From an uncultured bacterium (lineage in GTDB: Bacteria; Verrucomicrobiota; Kiritimatiellia; RFP12; UBA1067), in assembly GCA_946401765.1 (NCBI GenBank), contig CAMIVJ010000050.1:1-11565 (forward strand): DNA of 11,565 nucleotides, given 5' to 3'. Shown here one piece after another: positions 1 to 7,466 of the stretch. Every line of letters starts with the position of its first letter. Within the stretch, counting starts at the first letter, position 1. Under the pieces are notes generated by a model, which saw nothing but the letters and a program-made list of their open reading frames with translations, made no database searches and was not told the origin of the DNA. The translations under genes and the position numbers were made by a program.

Positions 1-559
1 TCCAGAGCGCGAAGTCGCCCACGTTCTCCTTGTCGTACTCGTCGGCCGCGCAGCGAGCGCCGGTGCGCTGGTTGTCGAAGTCGATGTGGGCGAGCTTGCC
101 GTAGCCGGGGAACTTGGTGACGGCGAAGTACACGCTGCCGTCGTCGCTCTTGTAGGCGACGCCCTTCTCAACGAGCTTCTCGACGAGCGCGATCATCTCG
201 GGGATGTGGTCGGTGGCGGCGGGATAGACCTCGGCGGGCTGCACGTTGAGCTTCTTGAGGTCTTCGAAGAAGGCGTCCTTGTACGTCTTCGTGTAGTCCG
301 TGAGCGCCACGCCCGCGGCGTTGGCGCCGCGGATCGTCTTGTCGTCGACGTCCGTCAGGTTCATCACCTGGCGGATCTTCATGCCGTTGAACTGCACCAC
401 GCGGCGCAGCACGTCCTCGAACGTGTACGCGCGGAAGTTGCCGATATGGGCGAAGTTGTACACGGTTGGGCCGCATGTATACAGGCGGATGGTGTTGTCC
501 GCGAGCGGAACAAGCGGCTCGACCCTTCTGGTTAGGCTGTTATAGACTTTCATTTCCAT
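1..559 (-). CDS. cysS: Cysteinyl-tRNA synthetase, N-terminal part (runs off window)
   Basis: This class I synthetase charges tRNA-Cys with cysteine in the cytoplasm. About 186 N-terminal residues are visible. The family's HIGH-type signature appears as TCGPTVYNFAHIGN, whose Cys is the first zinc/cysteine ligand of the family. It is followed by a typical Rossmann segment with DVDDKTI, and the last visible residues (GDFALW) match the conserved region before the second zinc ligand. The KMSKS loop and anticodon-binding part lie beyond base 1. Two in-frame ATGs exist at 559 and 553. I chose 559 because GGGAG at 568-572 is 8 bases upstream, whereas it would be 14 from the second. The gene lies 36 bases after infC on the same strand with no terminator-like hairpin between, so it is probably cotranscribed with thrS and infC. 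Identity is secure from the signature and overall similarity. Confidence 0.95.
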   Translation of the reverse strand, partial: MEMKVYNSLTRRVEPLVPLADNTIRLYTCGPTVYNFAHIGNFRAYTFEDVLRRVVQFNGMKIRQVMNLTDVDDKTIRGANAAGVALTDYTKTYKDAFFEDLKKLNVQPAEVYPAATDHIPEMIALVEKLVEKGVAYKSDDGSVYFAVTKFPGYGKLAHIDFDNQRTGARCAADEYDKENVGDFALW

Positions 560-567
560 GATTTCTT

Positions 568-572
568 CTCCC
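568..572 (-). promoter_or_regulatory. Ribosome binding site of cysS
   Basis: GGGAG on the minus strand lies 8 bases before the ATG at 559 and decides between the two in-frame ATGs at 559 and 553. Confidence 0.6.
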
Positions 573-595
573 ACATCAGCTTTGCTGCGCCGATA

Positions 596-1189
596 TCAGT
601 TGGCGGGCGGTGGTGGCGGTGGCGGCGCGGCCGTGACGGATATCTGCGGCTTGCCCTGCGCGCCGCCCTTCTTTGCGCGGGGCGGACCGATCAGGCAGAA
701 GTGCACGCGGCCGTCAGTCTTTGGCGCCTGCTCCACAAAACATTCGTCCTTGAGCATGTCGAGCACCTCGGCGATCTTGTCCTCGCCGATGTCCCTGTGG
801 GCGTTCTCGCGCCCGCGGAACTGCAGCGAAAGACGCACCTTGTTGCCCTCTGCAAGGAACTCGCGTATCTGGCGCAGCTTGTGCTTGAGGTCTCCAACGT
901 CAGTTCCGGGATGGAACTTGATCTCCTTCACCTGCGTCGCCTTCTGGGCCTTGCGGGCCTTCTTCGCGCGGATGGATTCCTCGTATCTGAACTTCCCGTA
1001 GTCCATGATCTTGCACACGGGGGGAGTGGCGTTGGGGGTGATCTCGACGAGGTCGAGATCCTGATTCTGGGCCAGACGCAGGGCCTGGCTCGTGGGCATG
1101 ACGCCCAGCTGCTCGCCGTTCTGGTCCAAGACGCGCACCTGGGGCACGCGGATCTTGAAGTTCACGCGAGTGAATGTGTTGTTAGCGAT
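596..1189 (-). CDS. infC: Translation initiation factor IF-3, probable AUC start
   Basis: IF3 binds the 30S subunit, keeps it from 50S and proofreads the start codon and initiator tRNA. The protein shows the IF3 N domain (NGEQLGVMPTSQALRLAQ, DLVEITPNATPPVCKIMDYGKF), a lysine-rich linker and the C domain (KEIKFHPGTDVGDLKHKLRQ). The first ordinary start codon in frame, GTG at 1165, would cut off residues that align with the conserved R-(I/V)-N-x-x-IR start of other IF3 proteins. It also has no Shine-Dalgarno at usable distance. Eight codons upstream, ATC at 1189 has GAGG at 1196-1199, 6 bases away, and no ATG, GTG or TTG lies between it and the thrS stop. The product is then 197 residues. Rare AUU/AUC/AUA starts are the known basis of infC autoregulation in several bacteria. 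The C terminus ends in seven consecutive prolines, which is unusual. It lies 54 bases after thrS and before cysS; rpmI and rplT do not follow. Confidence 0.95.
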   Translation of the reverse strand: MANNTFTRVNFKIRVPQVRVLDQNGEQLGVMPTSQALRLAQNQDLDLVEITPNATPPVCKIMDYGKFRYEESIRAKKARKAQKATQVKEIKFHPGTDVGDLKHKLRQIREFLAEGNKVRLSLQFRGRENAHRDIGEDKIAEVLDMLKDECFVEQAPKTDGRVHFCLIGPPRAKKGGAQGKPQISVTAAPPPPPPPAN

Positions 1190-1193
1190 AAAC

Positions 1194-1199
1194 CACCTC
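1194..1199 (-). promoter_or_regulatory. Ribosome binding site of infC, deciding the AUC start
   Basis: GAGGTG (minus strand) matches the 16S anti-Shine-Dalgarno. Its GAGG core is 6 bases from the ATC at 1189 and 30 bases from the GTG at 1165. The spacing therefore favours initiation at ATC. Confidence 0.7.
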
Positions 1200-1243
1200 T
1201 TTTTTCTTGGGTTGAGTTGTTCTGTTCTTCCCGACGGCCCTCT

Positions 1244-2983
1244 TTAGCCGTCAAGCTCGTTGGCAAGACGCGCCGCGAACGCGTCCAGCGTCATCGCGCC
1301 GAGGTCGCCCTCCGCGCGCGAGCGCACCGAAATCTGCCCCGCGGCCTCGTCGCGCGGACCCACCACCACCTGGTAGGGCACCTTCATGAGCGTGGCCTCG
1401 CGGATCTTCGCGCCGAGCTTCTCGGCCGAAGTGTCGATCTCAACGCGCAGACCCTTCGCGCGCAGAGCCGCCTGCGTGCGCTTCGCGTAGTCGAGGGCCT
1501 TGTCGGATATCGGCAGAATGCGCACCTGCTCGGGCGCGAGCCAGAGCGGGAATGCGCCCGCGTAGTGCTCGATGAGAATTCCGAAGAAGCGCTCGATGGA
1601 GCCAAGGAGCGCGCGGTGCACCATGTAGGGCTGGTGCTCCTTTCCGTCGGCGCCCACGTACGTGAGGTTGAAGCGCTCGGGGAGGTTGAAGTCGAACTGC
1701 ACGGTGCCGAGCTGCCAGGGGCGTCCAAGGGCGTCCTTGATCTTCATGTCGATCTTCGGGCCGTAGAAAGCGCCGCCGCCTTCGTCCACCTCGTACGACA
1801 TCCCCTCCTGGTCGAGCGCGTCGCGCAGGCTCTGCGTGGCCTGCTCCCAGCGCGCGGGATCGCCCACGGCCTTCGCGGGCTTGGTGGAGAGGAAGGCCTG
1901 GATGTCGTGGAAGCCGAACTTGCCGAGCATCTTCTTCGCGAACTCCACGGTGTCCTTGATCTCCTGCACGATCTGCTCGGGCGTGCAGAAGATGTGCGCG
2001 TCGTCCTGCGTGAAGCCGCGCACGCGGAAGAGGCCGTGGCGCACGCCGTCCTTCTCGTAGCGGTACACCGTGCCGAGCTCTGCGTAGCGCAGGGGCAGGT
2101 CGCGGTAGGAGCGCTTCTCGAACTGGTAGCACTGGATGTGGAACGGGCAGTTCATCGGCTTGACGTAGTAGTCCTGGATGTACGCGTCCGCCCCGTCGCC
2201 TTCCTGCACCTTCATGACAGGGAACATGCCGTCCTTGTAGAACGAGAGGTGTCCCGACGTCTCCCAGAGCGTGGACTTGCCCACGTGCGGCGTATAGACG
2301 ATCTCGTATCCCGCCTCGTAGTGCTTCCTGCGCCAGTACTCCTCGATCGCCACGCGAACGCGCGCGCCGCGCGGCAGCCAGTGCGCGAGGCCCGGCCCCA
2401 CCTGGTCGTTGATCGTGAACAGAGCCAGCTGCCTTCCAAGCACGCGGTGGTCGCGCTTCTTCGCCTCCTCGATCTGCGCCACCTTCGCGTCGAGCTCGGC
2501 CTGATCCTTGCCGACTATTCCGTAAAGGCGCTGGAGCATCTTGTTCTTCTCGTCGCCGCGGTAGTAGCTGCCTGCGACCTTCATGAGCTTCACCGCTCCG
2601 ATCTGCGCCGAGTGCTCCACGTGCGGGCCGATGCACATCTCGAAGTAGTCGCCCACCGTGTATGTGCTGATCGCCTCGCCGGATGCCGCGACGTCCGCAA
2701 GGCGCTCGAGCTTGTACTTCTGCCCGGCAAGCTTCGCGGCAACCTCCTCCTGCGTCATGTTGGCCTGAACGAAAGGCTCGTCGAGCGCAATGAGGCGCGC
2801 CGCTTCCTTCTCAATGGCGGGGAAGTCCTCGGGCGTTATGCGGTGCTCGAGGTCAAAGTCGTAGTAGAAGCCATCTTCCGTGGCCGGGCCGATGTCGGTC
2901 TGGGTGCCCGGGAACAGATTGCACACGGCCCGCGCCACGATGTGGGCGGCCGAGTGGCGGCGCATTTCTTCTGTTATGTCCAT
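1244..2983 (-). CDS. thrS: Threonyl-tRNA synthetase lacking the TGS domain
   Basis: This class II synthetase charges tRNA-Thr and removes mischarged serine. The protein has 579 residues, about 60 fewer than the usual ~640. The missing part is the N-terminal TGS domain: the sequence starts directly in the editing domain with HSAAH (H10, H14). The other editing-site residues, C117 and H121 in CIGPHV, are present. The catalytic core has the motif 2 region FRVRGFTQDDAH, motif 3 around HRALLGSIERF, and zinc ligands C279, H330 and H456, whose spacing matches the E. coli enzyme. A normal anticodon-binding domain ends the protein. The start is firm: AGGA at 2989-2992 is 5 bases from the ATG, and an in-frame TAA lies 18-20 bases upstream, so no TGS domain is hidden by a wrong start. 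It is the first gene of a thrS-infC-cysS run and divergent from the large plus-strand gene. Every catalytic residue checked is intact, so it should be active. Confidence 0.97.
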   Translation of the reverse strand: MDITEEMRRHSAAHIVARAVCNLFPGTQTDIGPATEDGFYYDFDLEHRITPEDFPAIEKEAARLIALDEPFVQANMTQEEVAAKLAGQKYKLERLADVAASGEAISTYTVGDYFEMCIGPHVEHSAQIGAVKLMKVAGSYYRGDEKNKMLQRLYGIVGKDQAELDAKVAQIEEAKKRDHRVLGRQLALFTINDQVGPGLAHWLPRGARVRVAIEEYWRRKHYEAGYEIVYTPHVGKSTLWETSGHLSFYKDGMFPVMKVQEGDGADAYIQDYYVKPMNCPFHIQCYQFEKRSYRDLPLRYAELGTVYRYEKDGVRHGLFRVRGFTQDDAHIFCTPEQIVQEIKDTVEFAKKMLGKFGFHDIQAFLSTKPAKAVGDPARWEQATQSLRDALDQEGMSYEVDEGGGAFYGPKIDMKIKDALGRPWQLGTVQFDFNLPERFNLTYVGADGKEHQPYMVHRALLGSIERFFGILIEHYAGAFPLWLAPEQVRILPISDKALDYAKRTQAALRAKGLRVEIDTSAEKLGAKIREATLMKVPYQVVVGPRDEAAGQISVRSRAEGDLGAMTLDAFAARLANELDG

Positions 2984-3014
2984 TTTCTTCCTAGTTTCTC
3001 CTTATGGAGGATAT

Positions 3015-3043
3015 ATTTTACTATTGTTTCGGACTCAAAACAA
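3015..3043 (-). promoter_or_regulatory. Candidate sigma70-type promoter for thrS-infC-cysS
   Basis: On the minus strand TTGTTT (3038-3043) and TAAAAT (3015-3020) are 17 bases apart in an AT-rich patch, contrasting with the GC-rich surroundings. Transcription would start about 25 bases before the thrS ATG, leaving a short leader that includes the Shine-Dalgarno. The leader also holds a 4-bp CTCC-ATAA-GGAG hairpin, too weak to call a regulator. Confidence 0.5.
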
Positions 3044-3064
3044 GGGGAAATTTAGAAACTGCGG

Positions 3065-3094
3065 TTGCGGACACCGTATGGGATGCGGTATAAT
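3065..3094 (+). promoter_or_regulatory. Promoter of the large secreted-protein gene; transcript probably leaderless
   Basis: TTGCGG (3065-3070) and a perfect TATAAT (3089-3094) are separated by 18 bases. The -10 box ends only 6 bases before the ATG at 3101, so transcription would begin at or next to the start codon. GGGG lies two bases before the ATG, too close to act as a Shine-Dalgarno. Confidence 0.65.
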
Positions 3095-3100
3095 GGGGTC

Positions 3101-6100
3101 ATGAGAAAACCATGTTTGTTGGCATGCGCTGCTCTTTTGGCCGCGGTTGCGTCAGGAGAAGAGTGCGCGCGCTTCGGCTTTGACGAGGCGCAGGGCTCGT
3201 GCACGCTTGATGCCGTGCACGGGATTGGCGCCGTGTTCGCCGGTGGCGCGCGCTGGGGGCAGGGTTCGTTCGGCACGGCGCTTGCCGTCGGCTCGAAGCG
3301 CGCGGCTGTCGAGGTGGATGCCGTTCCCGGCATTGACGGCGGCGACGAGGTGACGCTCTTCCTTCGCTTCCGCAAGGAGGGAAAACCTCGGGGAAGCGAC
3401 ACTCTTGTCGCTTCTCCAAAGGATGGGCGTTCGGGAAGCGGCAAGAGTGCCGCTTCCCCGAAATATCCGTGTCTGCTCACCTCCGACGCATGGAGCGGCG
3501 TGGGCGGCACGCTGTTCTTCTCCACAGGCCACGACTTGACCGTGCGGCTGCGCGAGGGTGGACGCGAGACGGGCTGGTGTGCCTTCGCCAACATGCCTAC
3601 AGGACGATGGGCGTCAGTCGCGCTTACCTTCAAGCGCCCGAACGTGACCGTCTACGCGGATGGCCGTCCGGTCAGGAAGGCCGTATGGGACCATCCCTTC
3701 CTGCTCGGCCGCACGCACATCGGCGCATGGGGCGCGGACTCCTTCGGCGGACTGATCGACGACTTCCGCGTGTGGAACGAGGCGCTGCCGCCAGAACGCA
3801 TCGCCGCGATCGCAACCGAGGCGCCGTGGAACAACGCCGGTGCGGCGGAAAAGTACCTCTCCACTGCGGGCTCGCCCGTGCTGACGCTTGACGGCGCAGA
3901 TTCGTCGCTCACACTGGACTCGACGGGGGCTATCTCCTCCCTGCGCGAAAGGGCGACAGGACGCGAACTTGCCGCGGAGCCGACGCCGTTTGCGCGCGTG
4001 TTGCTTGAGAGCGGACGCGAGCTGCGTCCCTTCCGCCTTGAACGGCGCGGGGCGGATCGCTTCGTCTGCCTCTTCCCGTTCCGCACAGGTACGGCGGAGT
4101 TCTCCGTGAAGCCGTTCCCCGGCGGCTGGACGTTCACGGTCGAGAGCCTCGACGTGCAGGGCGCGCGCACGCTCGCGTTTGCGCGCGTCACGCCCTCCTG
4201 TGCGAAGTGGAAGGGCGGCTTCGCGAACGCCTGGAGCGACGAGCAGTCCGCCGTTGCGGTGCGTGCGGCACAGCTCGCAGGCGAGCCGTCGTACCGTGGC
4301 GGCGCGCTCGCGGTGTGGGTGGACGCCGCGCAGGCTAAGGGACAGCGCGCCCTTCTCGCGGCCGGTCCGCGCGCAGGCTTCCGCAAGCAGCTGCAGGAGA
4401 TGACGAAGGCCGCGGGCGTGCCGCAGAGCGACTGCGGCGGCGCATGGTCGATGGGCAGCGAGCAGGCGCGCCGTAGCTACGTCTTCGCGAGCATCCAGGA
4501 CGGCGACATCGACTACTGGATCGACCTCGCGCGTCGCTCTGGCTTTTCCATCATCCACCTCAACGACTACTCGTGGTCGGGCCTGCTCGGACCCTACCCG
4601 ATCAACCCGAAGGCGTTCCCGGGCGGCATCGACGAGATGAAGCGCGCGGCGGACCGTGTGCACGCCGCCGGTCTCCAGATGGGCATCCACTCGCTCACCG
4701 GCTGCATCAACCCGCGCGCGGACTGGATCCACCCCATCTGCGACACGAACCTCGTGGCGGACCACATCTACACGCTCGCCCAGCCGCTCGCGCCCGACGC
4801 GACGGAACTCGTGGTCGAGGAGCTGCCCGGCCCGAAACACTCCACCGTCTTCACCTACTCATCCAACGGCAACGTCCTGCGCATCGGCGGCGAACTGATA
4901 CAGTACACGGGCATCCGCCGTGAGAAGCCGTACGCGTTCACGGGACTCACACGTGGCGCGTTCAAGACGACGAAGCTCGCCAGCACGATCCCCGCCGGCG
5001 CGCGCGTGGACTACCTCCACCAGCGCTACATCGCCTTCTACCCCAACCCCGACTCGCCGCTCGCGGAGAAGCTCGCATCGCGTCTCGCGGAGGTCTACAA
5101 CTTCTGCGGACTCGACGACTTCTACTTCGACGGCTCCGAAGGCATGGGCACGCGCTACGGCATCGACGCGATGCGCCACAAGATCTTCGCCAAGTTCGCG
5201 CGCAACAACGGGCACTCGGCCTCCGTCGAGGCGAGCTGCGGCGGCGCGAACAACTGGTGGTTCCAGACGCGCATGGCAACCGTGGACCATCCCGTGTGGG
5301 GCGCGAAGCGCTTCCACGACTGGCACATCACGTGGGCCGTCGACAACGGCCGCAACGCGAACTTCCTCGAGCCGCAGATGGGCTGGTGGGCGCCGCGCGT
5401 GGCCACGTCTATTGCGCGCGGACACTTCACCGACGACATGGAGTACTTCGCCGGAAAGAACGCTGGGCACGACGCGGCGATGTCCGTGCAGGGCATCACG
5501 GCGCGTCCGCTCCCCGTGGGCATTCGCCGCCAGCTGGCGATCCTCGGATGGTACGAACACGCGCGCCTTGCGCGGGCGTTCACGGACGAGGCGAAGGCCT
5601 ACCTCGCCACGCCCGAGACGGAGGCGCGCCTGCGCCAAAGTAATGGCGGCACGTGGTGCTTGACGGACATGGAGTCGTATGTGCACCGTGCGGGTTTGCC
5701 TTGGACGCGCACGTGGACGGTTGACGGCGGCGCGACGAGGCGCCCGGCCGCGCTCCGCGTGGAGGCGCTCTACGCGCCCGGCGCCGAGTCCACGGGCTGC
5801 ACGCTCGCAGGCGCAGATGCATTCACGCGTATGCAGACCGCGTCCGCACAGGGCGTGCGCGTGTCGTTCGACCCCGCGTGCACAGACGCCGCGCACGGGC
5901 AAACGTTCAAGCTCTCGGCGTCCAACGCCTCCGCGCCGCGCAACGGCGCGTGGGCACGGGCGCGTCTCGCGTTCGACTTCCCCGGTCTCGACATTGGCGC
6001 GAAGCGCACCGTGTTCGGCGCGTGGGTGAAAGGCGACGGGTCGGGGGCGCTCCTCAACCTGCAGCTGACCTCGCCGGGCGAATACCACGGCGGCACGGCC

Positions 6101-7003
6101 GAGCATTACCTGCGGCTCGACTTCACGGGCTGGAAGCTCGTGAAGTTACTTCTGCGCGAACGCGACTCGGCGCAGTTCTGCCGGTACCAGTGGCCGTACG
6201 GCGGCTACGCGGCGATCTACCGCAGCATCGTGTCGGTCAACCACATCGCCTCGTTCTCGGCGTACCTGAACGACATTCCGGTGGGCGGATCTGCATCGGT
6301 CGAGATCGGCGAGGTGTCCGCGTGGGAGATAGCCAAGAAGAACGTAACGGACGCAGCCGTGATCGTGAACGGGGAACGATTCGCCATACCGTTCGCGCTT
6401 GCGTCGGGCGAATATGCGGAACTCGAGGATGGCACGTGGACGAAGTACGCCGAGTCGGGCACGGCGTTGGCGCGTGTCGAGGCGTCGACGATGCCCACGC
6501 TCGCGTCCGGTGCGAACGCCTGCGCGCTCACGGCCCCTGAAGGTGCGCGCGCGGAGGTGACGTTCTTCGCGCTCGGGAAGACGCGTCCGGCCTTCAAGCC
6601 GCTGACGAAGCAAATGCGGGATGCGCTGCGCGTGGAAGCGCTTGCGCCGTTTGAGTATGCCCCGCAGCAGGGTCTCAAGGGGCCGTCCGTCGTGCCGGTA
6701 CGTCTAGGCGAGCAGGCGTCACTCGTGGTGGAGGTGCAGGGACCGGTGGTAAAGCCGACGTTGACCTTCGGCGCAACAACCTACACGTTCGACGAAACGC
6801 TTGCGGCGGACGAATCGCTCGTGTGCCGTGACGGCCGCACCTGGAAGGTGGTTGTCACCGCGACAGGGAAGGCGCGCCGTATGGGTACGTTGTCAATGCC
6901 GCTCCCGACGCTGTACGGCTCAACGCCTTTCGCCTTCAGCGGAGAGGTGCCTCCCAACAAATCGTGCGTGGTCGAAATTCTGAAAGACTACGTCTCGCGA
7001 TAA
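3101..7003 (+). CDS. Large secreted putative glycoside hydrolase with LamG domain
   Basis: This encodes a 1300-residue exported protein. Residues 1-20 form a signal peptide (MRKPCLLACAALLAAVASG), which selects ATG 3101 over an in-frame TTG at 3065 that lies inside the -35 box. Residues ~22-240 look like a LamG/concanavalin A-like sandwich, ending in the typical GLIDDFRVWNEAL. Residues ~260-440 resemble the N-terminal beta-sandwich of retaining alpha-glycosidases. From ~460 a TIM-barrel-like core follows: IDYWIDLARRSGF, then AAGLQMGIHSLTG, then DDFYFDGSEG with D677 and E680, E710 in SVEAS, and D778/D779 in HFTDDMEYF. These acids are catalytic candidates only. A beta insertion (~557-641, GGELIQYTGI and FTGLTRGAF) splits the barrel. 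The rest (~840-1300) is beta-sandwich, probably carbohydrate-binding and Ig-like. No membrane anchor or sorting signal is visible at the C terminus. I infer a polysaccharide or glycan-degrading enzyme; the exact family and substrate are unknown. The gene stands alone, divergent from thrS and convergent with the DUF486 gene. Confidence 0.8.
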   Translation: MRKPCLLACAALLAAVASGEECARFGFDEAQGSCTLDAVHGIGAVFAGGARWGQGSFGTALAVGSKRAAVEVDAVPGIDGGDEVTLFLRFRKEGKPRGSDTLVASPKDGRSGSGKSAASPKYPCLLTSDAWSGVGGTLFFSTGHDLTVRLREGGRETGWCAFANMPTGRWASVALTFKRPNVTVYADGRPVRKAVWDHPFLLGRTHIGAWGADSFGGLIDDFRVWNEALPPERIAAIATEAPWNNAGAAEKYLSTAGSPVLTLDGADSSLTLDSTGAISSLRERATGRELAAEPTPFARVLLESGRELRPFRLERRGADRFVCLFPFRTGTAEFSVKPFPGGWTFTVESLDVQGARTLAFARVTPSCAKWKGGFANAWSDEQSAVAVRAAQLAGEPSYRGGALAVWVDAAQAKGQRALLAAGPRAGFRKQLQEMTKAAGVPQSDCGGAWSMGSEQARRSYVFASIQDGDIDYWIDLARRSGFSIIHLNDYSWSGLLGPYPINPKAFPGGIDEMKRAADRVHAAGLQMGIHSLTGCINPRADWIHPICDTNLVADHIYTLAQPLAPDATELVVEELPGPKHSTVFTYSSNGNVLRIGGELIQYTGIRREKPYAFTGLTRGAFKTTKLASTIPAGARVDYLHQRYIAFYPNPDSPLAEKLASRLAEVYNFCGLDDFYFDGSEGMGTRYGIDAMRHKIFAKFARNNGHSASVEASCGGANNWWFQTRMATVDHPVWGAKRFHDWHITWAVDNGRNANFLEPQMGWWAPRVATSIARGHFTDDMEYFAGKNAGHDAAMSVQGITARPLPVGIRRQLAILGWYEHARLARAFTDEAKAYLATPETEARLRQSNGGTWCLTDMESYVHRAGLPWTRTWTVDGGATRRPAALRVEALYAPGAESTGCTLAGADAFTRMQTASAQGVRVSFDPACTDAAHGQTFKLSASNASAPRNGAWARARLAFDFPGLDIGAKRTVFGAWVKGDGSGALLNLQLTSPGEYHGGTAEHYLRLDFTGWKLVKLLLRERDSAQFCRYQWPYGGYAAIYRSIVSVNHIASFSAYLNDIPVGGSASVEIGEVSAWEIAKKNVTDAAVIVNGERFAIPFALASGEYAELEDGTWTKYAESGTALARVEASTMPTLASGANACALTAPEGARAEVTFFALGKTRPAFKPLTKQMRDALRVEALAPFEYAPQQGLKGPSVVPVRLGEQASLVVEVQGPVVKPTLTFGATTYTFDETLAADESLVCRDGRTWKVVVTATGKARRMGTLSMPLPTLYGSTPFAFSGEVPPNKSCVVEILKDYVSR
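3388..3461 (+). repeat. Inverted pair of hairpin repeats inserted in frame in the LamG region
   Basis: Copy A is an 11-bp stem (3390-3400 with 3407-3417, one G-T pair) around the loop ACTCTT. Copy B is a 10-bp stem (3433-3442 with 3449-3458) around AAGAGT, the reverse complement of loop A. The two copies are therefore the same repeat in opposite orientation, 15 bases apart, and the outer ends (TCGGGGAAGCG and CGCTTCCCCGA) also match. The segment is translated as residues ~97-121, low-complexity and rich in G, S, K and A, between two LamG-like strands. It looks like an inserted REP- or RPE-type palindromic element that kept the reading frame. No further copy was found in the window. Confidence 0.75.
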
Positions 7004-7024
7004 GATCGGGCGCATTTACCGCTG

Positions 7025-7414
7025 TCACAGACTGCCGCGGTTGACGAAATACACGGCGCCGACCATGCACAACATCGCCCAGAGATAGTCCCATCTCCAC
7101 TTCTCGCCGATGTAAAACGTCACGAACGGCAGGAACACGCACACCGTTACCACCTCCTGGATGATCTTGAGCTGCGGCACGGAGAGTCCCATTGCATTGC
7201 CTAGCCTGTTGGCCGGCACCATGATCATGTATTCAAAGAACGCGATTCCCCAGCTGGTGAGGATTATCCCGAGAAGCGCGCCTATGCCTAGCTCGCCGCC
7301 GGGTGCCCTCCGGAGATGCCCGTACCAGGCAAAAGTCATAAAGAGGTTGCTCATCACGAGCAGCCCGATTGTCAGGACAACGCCCACGGGGCGCGATAGT
7401 GCATGAAAGTTCAT
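7025..7414 (-). CDS. DUF486 family small membrane protein (DMT-like)
   Basis: The 129-residue hydrophobic protein has about four predicted membrane segments and the family's conserved stretches: SNLFMTFAWYGHL near the N terminus, SWGIAFFEYMIMVPANRLG in the middle and QLKIIQEVVTVCVFLPF toward the end. DUF486 proteins are about 110-130 residues, belong to the drug/metabolite transporter-like group and have no established function. I chose ATG 7414 over an in-frame ATG at 7495. The longer version would exceed the family length, overlap the upstream acyltransferase gene and translate through a perfect TATAAT at 7422-7427. From 7414 the length and alignment fit. No Shine-Dalgarno precedes the ATG, so the transcript may be leaderless. 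The gene is last in the minus-strand block and its stop lies 21 bases from the stop of the convergent plus-strand gene. Confidence 0.85.
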   Translation of the reverse strand: MNFHALSRPVGVVLTIGLLVMSNLFMTFAWYGHLRRAPGGELGIGALLGIILTSWGIAFFEYMIMVPANRLGNAMGLSVPQLKIIQEVVTVCVFLPFVTFYIGEKWRWDYLWAMLCMVGAVYFVNRGSL

Positions 7415-7421
7415 GGACGAT

Positions 7422-7450
7422 ATTATACCACTTGTGGCCCATGCGATAAA
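7422..7450 (-). promoter_or_regulatory. Extended -10 promoter of the DUF486 gene
   Basis: TGGTATAAT (-10 at 7422-7427, with the upstream TG of an extended -10) lies 7 bases before the ATG. The -35 region at 17-base spacing (TTTATC, 7445-7450) is poor, as often seen with extended -10 promoters. The expected transcription start falls at or beside the ATG. Confidence 0.55.
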
Positions 7451-7466
7451 CGCAATTCCGCAAGAT

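Noticed and set aside
560..595. Small hairpin (CAGC-AAA-GCTG) between infC and cysS
   Set aside because: A 4-bp stem without a T-tract is too weak for a terminator.
701..3055. 784-codon open frame on the plus strand opposite infC and thrS
   Set aside because: It lies antisense to two clearly identified genes. Its product resembles no family and is biased in Arg, Val, Leu, Ala and His, as expected of a GC-rich shadow frame.
2991..3060. Inverted repeat AGTTTCT / AGAAACT around the thrS promoter
   Set aside because: Only 7 bp with arms over 50 bases apart, and one arm lies upstream of the predicted transcription start, so it is neither a leader hairpin nor a clear operator.
3101..3130. Possible lipobox (LLAC, Cys at residue 9) in the secreted protein
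   Set aside because: The hydrophobic stretch before this Cys is only about three residues. A normal cleavage site near residues 17-19 fits better.
3614..6106. Long minus-strand frames (about 408 and 415 codons) opposite the large secreted protein
   Set aside because: Arginine-rich shadow frames with no recognisable motif, antisense to a gene with signal peptide, promoter and domain structure.
7004..7024. Possible terminator between the convergent stops at 7003 and 7025
   Set aside because: The 21 bases contain no stem longer than about 3 bp and no T-tract, so the two transcripts probably overlap.
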